Of a DNA stretch of 59,721 nucleotides, positions 7,419 through 14,598 are shown piece after piece. Both the position numbers and the translations under genes were made by a program. Under the pieces are notes generated by a model, which was not told the origin of the DNA, did not search any database, and worked only from the letters and a program-made list of their open reading frames with translations. Every line of letters begins with the position of its first letter. The stretch's first letter is position 1. Location: assembly GCA_019359695.1 (NCBI GenBank), contig JAHHGV010000049.1, forward strand, positions 1 to 59,721, read 5' to 3'. This DNA is from Brasilonema angustatum HA4187-MV1 (GTDB taxonomy: Bacteria > Cyanobacteriota > Cyanobacteriia > Cyanobacteriales > Nostocaceae).

Positions 7419-7733
7419 ATTAAATAAAGAGCAGCTTTTTTAGGATGCGTTACGAGTAGTGCTAACGCACTTTATCCAATCAAAGTTTTGCATTTTATTT
7501 CATGAATCATCCTGACTAGCCTATCTGTAATAGTTAGTGGTCAGATATCTTCAAAAGTAGATAACTTCTGCCAACAATTTGAACAGCGGTGACAGTAATA
7601 GGTGCATTTACTTGCAATGAGTGGTGAATAACGGAGTGGTTTTCAATTACATCTGAGCGATATTATCACTTCGCTATCTTCATTTATTTGGCGATTTGCG
7701 ACCACCTCATCTGATATTAGAGATAGCAATTTT
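7419..7733. other. Spacer between precursor and MNIO enzyme genes
   Basis: About 315 bases without a supported gene, containing the hairpin described separately. The rest shows no clear promoter or RNA. The distance allows separate control of precursor and enzymes. Confidence 0.4.
7446..7469. repeat. TGCGTTA/TAACGCA hairpin downstream of the precursor gene
   Basis: TGCGTTA (7446-7452) pairs with TAACGCA (7463-7469). The same inverted repeat occurs at 22692-22717, so it is a dispersed element. Here it lies between the precursor gene and its enzyme genes and could reduce read-through, favouring precursor over enzyme. Confidence 0.5.
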
Positions 7734-8657
7734 ATGCTTGCACTAGAACAGGAACCAAAGGACTACGCCAACACTTTGTCTGCTCTTCCCAAACTCGGCG
7801 TCGGTCTTTCATTTCAAGCTCCGCTGCAAAGTTTTGTAGAAGCTCACTTGGACACCTTTGATTTCCTAGAGATTATTCCAGATACCCTCTGGAATGATTT
7901 GGGTTCTAGTGCGACTCCTCGCTACGAAGAAAATCGAAATACTCAGGGGTTTTTAGAATTTCTTGCAAAACACAAGCCGATTATTGCTCATAGCATTGGG
8001 CTGTCCATTGGCAGCGCAGATCGGTTTGATCGTGTACATGTAGCCCAGATTGCGAAATGGCAGCGACAGTATCACTTCCCTTGGCACAGCGATCATTTAT
8101 CCTTTAGTCGCTTAGCGCAGGCATCTGGTCATCTTATCGATGTGGGGCTTACCATGCCAGTTCCCTATGATGCAGAAGTCCTGGAGATGCTTGTAGAGAG
8201 GGTAAACCACGTCCACAAAGAAGTCTCAGTGCCTTTCCTGCTGGAGAACAATGTCTATTATTTTGAGATTCCCAGCCAAGAGATGAGTGAAGCAGAGTTC
8301 CTCAATCAACTTACAGCTCGAACTGGCTGTGGGCTTTTACTCGACCTTCATAATGTTTATGTCAATGCCTGCAACCATAGTTTTGATCCTTGGGATTTTC
8401 TTAGCAACCTTGACTTAACCCAAGTGGTAGAAATCCATCTCGCAGGCGGAATGGTGATGGAAGGTTTCTATCTAGACGCTCACTCAGGAGTTTGTCCAGA
8501 AGCAGTTTGGCAACTACTGGAGGAACTTCTGCCCAAAGCCCCAAATGTTGCTGGTATTGTCTTTGAAGTCTTTGGGACACATTACCATCGCATGGGATCT
8601 GAACTGCTCAAACAAGAACTTAGTAGGGCTAAAACGATTTGGAAAGCCAGCCGATAA
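7734..8657 (+). CDS. DUF692/MNIO multinuclear non-haem iron oxidative enzyme
   Basis: A 307-residue TIM-barrel protein of the DUF692 family. Members bind two or three iron ions and modify Cys, Asp or other residues of RiPP precursors (for example MbnB and TglH). Metal-ligand motifs are seen in order: GVGLSFQAP at the start, H86 (IIAHSIGLSIG), WHSDHLSF (117-124), LLENNVYYFE with Glu171, LLLDLHNVYVNA with Asp204 and Asn207, EIHLAGG with His235, LDAHSG with Asp248 and His250, and FEVFGTHY. The set appears complete, so the enzyme should be active. The precursor lies upstream and the partner protein begins 12 bases downstream. The exact chemistry cannot be read from sequence. Confidence 0.9.
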   Translation: MLALEQEPKDYANTLSALPKLGVGLSFQAPLQSFVEAHLDTFDFLEIIPDTLWNDLGSSATPRYEENRNTQGFLEFLAKHKPIIAHSIGLSIGSADRFDRVHVAQIAKWQRQYHFPWHSDHLSFSRLAQASGHLIDVGLTMPVPYDAEVLEMLVERVNHVHKEVSVPFLLENNVYYFEIPSQEMSEAEFLNQLTARTGCGLLLDLHNVYVNACNHSFDPWDFLSNLDLTQVVEIHLAGGMVMEGFYLDAHSGVCPEAVWQLLEELLPKAPNVAGIVFEVFGTHYHRMGSELLKQELSRAKTIWKASR

Positions 8658-8669
8658 AGGAATGACTTT

Positions 8670-9491
8670 ATGACACTTGTAGGTTTTCAACAGGCTTTAT
8701 CCGAATTAGTGATGTCTTCAGAGTTTTGCTTGCAAGTTTTGACCAGTCCTGATTTGGCTCTAGGGGTATTTGATCTAACTCCCCTAGAACATCAGCGCCT
8801 AGTATTTTTGGCTCGGACGCCTGGGCTTGGCATCGGTAGAATGCTTCATCGTTCATTTCGTCTTAGCATGCTGGTAAATCTGTTGCCGAAAACCTGCACA
8901 GTGCTAAATACTCAGAATCTCAACCAGGTATTCAATATTTACTGGCAAACACAGCCGCCGCGCAATTTTTACTACCAGCAGGAAGCCGTCCGCTTCGGGG
9001 AGTTCTTGCTGGCTCAACTTGAGCAAGGCACGATTCAGAATGAATTTCTGGAAGAAATTTTGCGTTTTGAGATTTCCGTGCTTTCTCTAATGAGATTTAT
9101 ACCTGAACAGGTAGTTGGCAATAACAGCTTAAAACTAGGCGTTTCAGAGGATTTCTTTCCTCATTTGAATCCTCAATATCGCATTGTCTTTTTCCGGCAT
9201 GAGCCTGATAGTCTGCTCACAACCTTGAATGAGGGTCGAGTGCCTGAATCTGGGCTTCAAGGTGATTACTATCTCCTTTTGACAATGTCTTCCACAAATC
9301 AGTTGCAGATCAAGCCAATAGGATCTCGACTTGGTGAGATCCTATTGGCTTGTAATGGTCAGCGTAGCGTATCGCATCTATGTACACAATTATCTTTAAC
9401 ACTTCAAGACTTAGAGATATTAGCTGAAAGAGGCTTTCTGAGCTTCCATCACCAAGCATCGATACTGTCAGCATCTGACTTTTTCCGTTAA
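8670..9491 (+). CDS. MNIO partner protein with C-terminal RRE-like winged helix
   Basis: A 273-residue protein translated just after the MNIO enzyme, with AAAGGA before the ATG. The N-terminal part (FQQALSELVMSSEFCLQVL, then ALGVFDLTPLEHQRLVFLAR) resembles the helical domain found in partners of MNIO enzymes. The C-terminal about 65 residues (IGSRLGEILLACNGQRSVSH, LCTQLSLTLQDLEILAERGF) look like a PqqD-type winged helix of the kind that binds RiPP leaders. I infer that it delivers the precursor to the enzyme. The overall family assignment is by pattern, not alignment, and the middle (residues about 80-200) is not recognised. It is the last gene of the locus. Confidence 0.7.
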   Translation: MTLVGFQQALSELVMSSEFCLQVLTSPDLALGVFDLTPLEHQRLVFLARTPGLGIGRMLHRSFRLSMLVNLLPKTCTVLNTQNLNQVFNIYWQTQPPRNFYYQQEAVRFGEFLLAQLEQGTIQNEFLEEILRFEISVLSLMRFIPEQVVGNNSLKLGVSEDFFPHLNPQYRIVFFRHEPDSLLTTLNEGRVPESGLQGDYYLLLTMSSTNQLQIKPIGSRLGEILLACNGQRSVSHLCTQLSLTLQDLEILAERGFLSFHHQASILSASDFFR

Positions 9492-9673
9492 GTATTCCCA
9501 CTGGAGTTTCTTTTTCAATTTCGGAGCCATCAACTCAGATGGTAGAAATATTCCTCGTACTTTGTTAGAACGTTTGACCGATACCTTAACCTATGCCGCC
9601 TAAATGGATTTTGTCGAGCTTAGAGCGGTATTGGCATTTTTCGGAGATGTCTAATGACAATTTTTTTTCGTGT

Positions 9674-12600
9674 TTACCGCCACTGCCTACACACTTCTTG
9701 AATAGCACTAACAGTAGCACTCAAGGCTTTAATACCACCTAATTCAATAATGGCATCACTTAGTATAGGAATATTTTGTAAGAATTGGTCACGAAATTGG
9801 TAGGACAAGTTATGGAGAATTTCACACCATAAATCAAATTTAATAGAAGTTAGATGTGGCGCAAGTCCAGTCAAGGCTTCAGCACGATATTTGTCATTTT
9901 TAATACTAAGTGTAGCTTCGAGGGCTTTCTCTAATAGTACCTCTGATAGGTGTGGCGCAAGTCCAGTCAGGGCTTTAGCACGGTCATCGTAATTTTTAAT
10001 ACTAAGTGCAACTTCGAGAGCTTTCTCTAGTAGTACCTCTGATAGGTGTGGCGCAAGTCCAGTCAGGGCTTTAGCACTGTCACTGTCATCGTCATCTTTA
10101 ATACTAAGTATAACTTCGAGAGCTTTCTCTAGTACCTCTGCCTTTAGTACCTCTGATAGGTGTGGCGCAAGTCCAGTCAGGGCTTCAGCACGATATTTGT
10201 AATATTTAATACTAAATGTAGCTTCGAGGGCTTTCTCTAATAGTACCTCTGATAGGTGTGGCGCAAGTCCAGTCAGGGCTTTAGCACTGTAATAGTCATA
10301 TTTAATACTAAGTGTAGCTTCGAGGGCTTTCTCTAATACCTCTGCCTTTAGTGCCTCTGATAGGTGTGGCGCAAGTCCAGTCAAAGCTTTAGTACGATAT
10401 TTGTCATTTTTAATACTGCGTGCAATTTCGAGAGCTTTCTCTAATAGTACCTCTGATAGGTGTGGCGCAAGTCCAGTCAGGGCTTTAGCACGGTCATCGT
10501 CATCTTTAATACTAAGTGCAACTTCGAGAGCTTTCTCTAGTAGTACCTCTGATAGGTGTGGCGCAAGTCCAGTCAGGGCTTTAGCACGGTCATCGTCATC
10601 TTTAATACTAAGTATAACTTCGAGAGCTTTCTCTAGTACCTCTGCCTTTAGTACCTCTGATAGGTGTGGCGCAAGTCCAGTCAGGGCTTCAGCACGGTAA
10701 TAGTCATTTTTAATACTAAATGCAGCTTCGAGGGCTTTCTCTAATAGTGCCTTTGATAGGTGTGGCGCAAGTCCAGTCAGGGCATCAGCACGGTCATAGT
10801 CATCTTTAATACTAAGTGCAACTTCGAGAGCTTTCTCTAGTACCTCTGCCTTTAGTGCCTCTGATAGGTGTGGCGCAAGTCCAGTCAGGGCATCAGCACG
10901 GTCATAGTCATCTTTAATACTAAGTGTAGCTTCGAGGGCTTTCTCTAATAGTGCCTTTGATAGGTGTGGCGCAAGTCCAGTCAGGGTTTTAGCACTGTAA
11001 TCGTCATCTTTAATACTAAGTGCAACTTCGAGAGCTTTCTCTAGTACCTCTGCCTTTAGTACCTCTGATAGGTGTGGCGCAAGTCCAGTCAGGGCATCAG
11101 CACGGTTATAGTCATCTTTAATACTAAGTATAACTTCGAGAGCTTTCTCTAATACCTCTGCCTTTAGTACCTCTGATAGGTGTGGCGCAAGTCCAGTCAA
11201 AGCTTTAGTGCGATGTTTGTAATATTTAATACTAAGTACAACTTCGAGAGCTTTCTCTAGTAGTACCTCTGATAGGTGTGGCGCAAGTCCAGTCAGGGCT
11301 GAAGCACGATATCTGTCATCTTTAATACTAAGTGCAACTTCGAGAGCTTTCTCTAGTAGTACCTCTGATAGGTGTGGCGCAAGTCCACTTAGGGCTGAAG
11401 CACGGTAAGAGTCAGATTGAATACCAAGGGCGGCTTCGAGGGCAATGGAAAGTAGAGATTCTGATAGGTAAGGAGCTAACGCGCTCAACGCTTCTGCTCG
11501 TTGATTGGATTCTTTTGTTTGTTGGACATATGCTAATCCTTGTGCTTGACTCCACAATTTTTGCTTTACTAGTGCTGCTATTAAAGAACCAGGGATATTC
11601 TTTGCCAAACTGTTTAGAGAAGTTGTAATCAGAGCATAGCGACACTGTAATGCAATTGACTGCGTTGGCTTTTCTTCAAACATCTTCTCTGCCAATTTCC
11701 AAGCACGAGCTATATCTATCACAAAATTGGCAGTTTGTCCCAAGCGATCGCACGCTTCAAACCACCCATTCCTTCCTGTCTCTGTTTCCTCCTGCAACAA
11801 TAAGTGAATTTCTTCTGTTTTTAAAGCCTTTTCAAAATGCCAAGTAAGACGCTGATGGATATAACCGTCATCAGGTAAGGTGTGCCATTGCCCATTTTTG
11901 GTTTTTTCTTTATATCGCTCCAAAAATATATTATGAACATCAACCAACTTCAAACCCAATCCAGGCAAATCTCCACGACGTTTTGGTTTTGTAGGAGCAG
12001 TTAACAAATTACGTGCTAAGTCATGCAGTAAGTCGTGTAAACGATATGTGCGGGTTTCGTCACCGAGAGTCACACCAGGCAATAGCAGCGCTTTACTTCG
12101 TAAATCTTCCAAAATATCAGAAGCCTCGCGCGCATCATCCAGATCCCAAAGTGTTACCACCATTTTGTCAGTAATCGTTGCATCTTCAGGTAACACCCCC
12201 AGCCATGTAAAATTCTCGCGCTCAAAATCTTCCAGACGCTGTATGCTCAAGTTGAATGATGCAGTTAAACTGAGCTTTTTTGAAGAAGCTTCATCACTAC
12301 TTCCTGTAGCTCCCGGTCTGTCAAATGTTTTTAACCGGGCAATTTCTCCCTGAATATCTTTTAACAGAGTTGCCCAGGATACATTGCTGACAACCTGAGC
12401 CACAGCCAGTTCCAACGCCAGAGGTAGATAGCCAACGGCTTTAGCTAAATCGGCTGCAGGCTGACGTTCTGCATCTTTTAGGTCACGCCCTAGCTTGTTT
12501 GTCAGCAATTCCATAGCCTGCTCTGGCTTCATCACATCTAAACTATAGGTGCTGGCTCCTAATGCATCCGCGATCGCACCTTCACGAGTTGTGACTAGTA

Positions 12601-13147
12601 CTTGACAACGAGAGCCTCCAACGCTAAATGCCTGAGCATGTTCTGGTTCCCAAGCATCATCTACTACTAACAATATTGCTTTATCATGTAGCAGAGTACG
12701 TAGATGAGTGGTAGCAGCTTTTATACTGGTTGGTTTAAAGTCATAGTCACCCAAAGCCTGCACCCAACCGCTTAGTAGGGAGAGGACATCCGGTTGCTGA
12801 CCTAAAGTTGCCCAAAGAATACCGTCACTATAGTGTGTTTGCACATCAAGATCATGTGCCAAAGCAGTTGCTAGGGTCGATTTACCTACAGAACCTAAGC
12901 CATGAATAGCACTAACTACCAAACTACGAGTATCTGGTAATTCTGCAAGTAGGCGATTCTTCAGGTCTTTGGTGTACTCTGGTCTATCTACGTAATAAGT
13001 TGGCAGTGGAGGTGCTTGAAAATGTTTACCAATCGCGTGACGATAATTGATAGTTAGGCTGCCCTCTACTCTGCCAACTACGATATTATTGTCACCTTTG
13101 GCGTTTTGGACAACATTCTCATTACCTGAAATTTTTTGTGTTTGCAT
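9674..13147 (-). CDS. NB-ARC STAND ATPase (NLR-like) with 16 tandem sensor repeats and N-terminal amyloid-like motif
   Basis: A 1157-residue signal-transduction ATPase. Residues 4-34 are a Gly/Asn-rich motif (ISGNENVVQNAKGDNN... GRVEGSLTIN) that also ends the adjacent CHAT protein. The NB-ARC core follows: P-loop GLGSVGKST (83-91), Walker B LLVVDD (159-164), VLVTTRE, a GLPL-like GYLPLALELA, and winged-helix features to about 400 (YRLHDLLHDLARNLL). From about residue 553 to 1092 there are 16 tandem repeats of 32 or 36 residues with consensus LTGLAPHLSEVLLEKALE, then a variable SIK-D-DDRAKA segment, plus a closing unit. In known STAND proteins such a C-terminal solenoid senses a ligand and triggers oligomerisation. 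It lies 51 bases downstream of the CHAT gene on the same strand, so the two probably form one operon. A role in anti-phage or stress-induced cell death is inferred. Confidence 0.88.
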   Translation of the reverse strand: MQTQKISGNENVVQNAKGDNNIVVGRVEGSLTINYRHAIGKHFQAPPLPTYYVDRPEYTKDLKNRLLAELPDTRSLVVSAIHGLGSVGKSTLATALAHDLDVQTHYSDGILWATLGQQPDVLSLLSGWVQALGDYDFKPTSIKAATTHLRTLLHDKAILLVVDDAWEPEHAQAFSVGGSRCQVLVTTREGAIADALGASTYSLDVMKPEQAMELLTNKLGRDLKDAERQPAADLAKAVGYLPLALELAVAQVVSNVSWATLLKDIQGEIARLKTFDRPGATGSSDEASSKKLSLTASFNLSIQRLEDFERENFTWLGVLPEDATITDKMVVTLWDLDDAREASDILEDLRSKALLLPGVTLGDETRTYRLHDLLHDLARNLLTAPTKPKRRGDLPGLGLKLVDVHNIFLERYKEKTKNGQWHTLPDDGYIHQRLTWHFEKALKTEEIHLLLQEETETGRNGWFEACDRLGQTANFVIDIARAWKLAEKMFEEKPTQSIALQCRYALITTSLNSLAKNIPGSLIAALVKQKLWSQAQGLAYVQQTKESNQRAEALSALAPYLSESLLSIALEAALGIQSDSYRASALSGLAPHLSEVLLEKALEVALSIKDDRYRASALTGLAPHLSEVLLEKALEVVLSIKYYKHRTKALTGLAPHLSEVLKAEVLEKALEVILSIKDDYNRADALTGLAPHLSEVLKAEVLEKALEVALSIKDDDYSAKTLTGLAPHLSKALLEKALEATLSIKDDYDRADALTGLAPHLSEALKAEVLEKALEVALSIKDDYDRADALTGLAPHLSKALLEKALEAAFSIKNDYYRAEALTGLAPHLSEVLKAEVLEKALEVILSIKDDDDRAKALTGLAPHLSEVLLEKALEVALSIKDDDDRAKALTGLAPHLSEVLLEKALEIARSIKNDKYRTKALTGLAPHLSEALKAEVLEKALEATLSIKYDYYSAKALTGLAPHLSEVLLEKALEATFSIKYYKYRAEALTGLAPHLSEVLKAEVLEKALEVILSIKDDDDSDSAKALTGLAPHLSEVLLEKALEVALSIKNYDDRAKALTGLAPHLSEVLLEKALEATLSIKNDKYRAEALTGLAPHLTSIKFDLWCEILHNLSYQFRDQFLQNIPILSDAIIELGGIKALSATVSAIQEVCRQWR
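9870..11490 (-). repeat. Tandem coding repeats (96/108-bp units) in the STAND gene
   Basis: Sixteen units alternate between 96 bases and a 108-base form carrying an extra KAEV insertion; one unit is two codons longer. The DNA is nearly identical between units, apart from a short segment encoding the D/Y/K-rich loop before RAKA or RAEA. This suggests recent expansion and homogenisation, with diversification confined to one surface. Confidence 0.9.
13046..13138 (-). other. Putative amyloid signalling motif, receiver copy (STAND N terminus)
   Basis: Encodes residues 4-34 of the STAND ATPase. It aligns without gaps to the last 31 residues of the CHAT protein, with 19 of 31 identical (shared: ISGN, NVVQN, G-N, GRV-G, TIN). 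The location at the extreme N terminus of an NLR-like protein is typical of such motifs. Confidence 0.65.
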
Positions 13148-13198
13148 AGTTGTAATTTGTTTGATTTAGTCAGGCATAAACACAAATTTTTCCTTTAA

Positions 13199-14221
13199 CT
13201 AATTGATAGTTGCATTTCCACCTACTCTTCCAATCGACTTACTGTTATTACCAGTTACGTTCTGTACCACATTGTCATTACCGGATATCGTCTGATTAAA
13301 AGTATTGACAGCCTTGGAAATAACTTCCTCATCTGACTGCATTAAGCGAGTTATCTCAGTACTCAAGACTTTATCTTCATCAAGCAGCTTCTTGAGTTGC
13401 TTTTGAAGTGTATCCAAAGCATCCGCATCAGTGGGAGAGTTAGCTAACTCTTGTGCTGCCCCTTTTGCCATCGGCTTTGTTTCCACCTTTGGTTGCAGCT
13501 TACCCCAAACAACAGTCGCTTTTCGCCAAACATCCTCACCAAGCTTTCCAGATGCACCTTCCACAGCCTTATTGCCCACATTTAGTAGAAATGGCAAACA
13601 GGGCGCTAAAAATTTAACTAATAATGAGATATCCATTGGTTTATGTGGTTTATCTAGATTTATGTTTGTTTTAATAACTGGAATCTCGGCTTGGAAAAGA
13701 TTTTCCATTTGAATAGCCACAAAACCTTCTTCAAAAGCCCTTTGAAACACATTTTGGTTTCCTGAGGTTTCGTAACCTAATCCATCGTAAAAACCTTGAG
13801 AAAACTTAATTGCAGAATTATCTTGAATCTCCCGGTTCATCCCAATGACATAATTAATATATTCACTAATTGCCTCAGCAGATTTGACAGAGTTACAAGC
13901 ATTTAACAGCACACAGTCTACATAATCCGCGTGTAACTTGAAAAGTGATGCCAAGCCCTGTGGTGGAACAGCCTTGTTCTGTCCCCTATCGTCTTCTAAT
14001 AGCAAACTACCATCCTCTAAGCCGTGTCCACAGAAATGGACAATTTGGGGTTTTTCTTCGGCGATCGCACGGCGAATATCTTGTGGTTGAACAGCAGTCT
14101 TAGTAATAATCTTAAACGAATCTCGCCTCACTGCACCTCGGATACATTCTTCAATTAAGCGAATTTCCTTATCCAAGCGCAATCCCTGGGGAGTTGCTGC
14201 CAAAATTAGGATTGTTTTCAT
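13199..14221 (-). CDS. CHAT-domain caspase-like protease (effector)
   Basis: The CHAT fold is a caspase-like cysteine protease. The ATG at 14221 (340 residues) is preferred over an in-frame TTG 12 bases upstream because relatives begin MKTILILAATPQG. The catalytic dyad is visible: His66 in IVHFCGHG and Cys109 in LLNACNS. The domain ends near residue 170 with NVFQRAFEEGFVAIQ. A hydrophobic stretch (LVKFLAPCLPFLLNVG, about 200-220) and a charged, probably coiled linker follow, then the C-terminal 31-residue motif shared with the STAND ATPase. It lies first in a two-gene operon. The expected logic is that the ATPase senses a trigger and its motif nucleates the protease. Protease targets are unknown. 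Confidence 0.87.
   Translation of the reverse strand: MKTILILAATPQGLRLDKEIRLIEECIRGAVRRDSFKIITKTAVQPQDIRRAIAEEKPQIVHFCGHGLEDGSLLLEDDRGQNKAVPPQGLASLFKLHADYVDCVLLNACNSVKSAEAISEYINYVIGMNREIQDNSAIKFSQGFYDGLGYETSGNQNVFQRAFEEGFVAIQMENLFQAEIPVIKTNINLDKPHKPMDISLLVKFLAPCLPFLLNVGNKAVEGASGKLGEDVWRKATVVWGKLQPKVETKPMAKGAAQELANSPTDADALDTLQKQLKKLLDEDKVLSTEITRLMQSDEEVISKAVNTFNQTISGNDNVVQNVTGNNSKSIGRVGGNATIN
13202..13294 (-). other. Putative amyloid signalling motif, effector copy (CHAT C terminus)
   Basis: Encodes the last 31 residues of the CHAT protein, ISGNDNVVQNVTGNN... GRVGGNATIN. In fungal and bacterial systems a motif at the effector end matches one at the end of the partner NLR and templates its aggregation. 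That role is inferred from the paired arrangement here. Confidence 0.65.
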
Positions 14222-14598
14222 ATACTTTGACAAAATTTTAATTGTGTGCAGATCGTCATAGTAGCATAAATCACTTCAATAAAGTCGGGGTTATTACCTT
14301 GTTCGGACATAAGCCTAGCAACTACATCTTATATAAATGTCAGTGAAATCAACTTATGCACACAAAGAAGATGAACTTGGATTGTAGATAGAGTCAAGCA
14401 TTTTGCCGCCGCAGTAGAATTGATCCGCAAATACAGACAATGTTTGCAGGCGATACGGACAGTTTGCCCCGCAGGGAAACCCTCCTCTCCTGACGGAGAC
14501 GCTACGCGTAAGTCCCAAAGGGACACGCTTACGCGAACGCCCTTGGCGTGCGCTTGCGCTTACGCAACTGTCCTTGGGAACCCCCTTTGAAAGTTGTG
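14222..14598. repeat. Repeat-rich spacer between the CHAT gene and dnaG
   Basis: No gene is supported. From about 14460 it contains GC-rich repeat sequence, including a long inverted repeat at 14505-14535 (CGCGTAAG, then GTCCC-AAA-GGGAC inside, then CTTACGCG) and several GCTTACGC/GCGCTTGCG iterations. Such islands occur widely between genes of heterocystous cyanobacteria. Confidence 0.6.

Noticed and set aside
9500-9610. Possible transposase fragment (frame reading NIPRTLLERLTDTLTYAA)
   Set aside because: Only about 30 codons with a weak impression of similarity and no inverted repeats; not enough to support a call.
10401-10700. Plus-strand open frame of 99 codons across the STAND gene
   Set aside because: It is the antisense of the tandem repeats; its periodic SDRCGASPVRALAR units simply mirror them.
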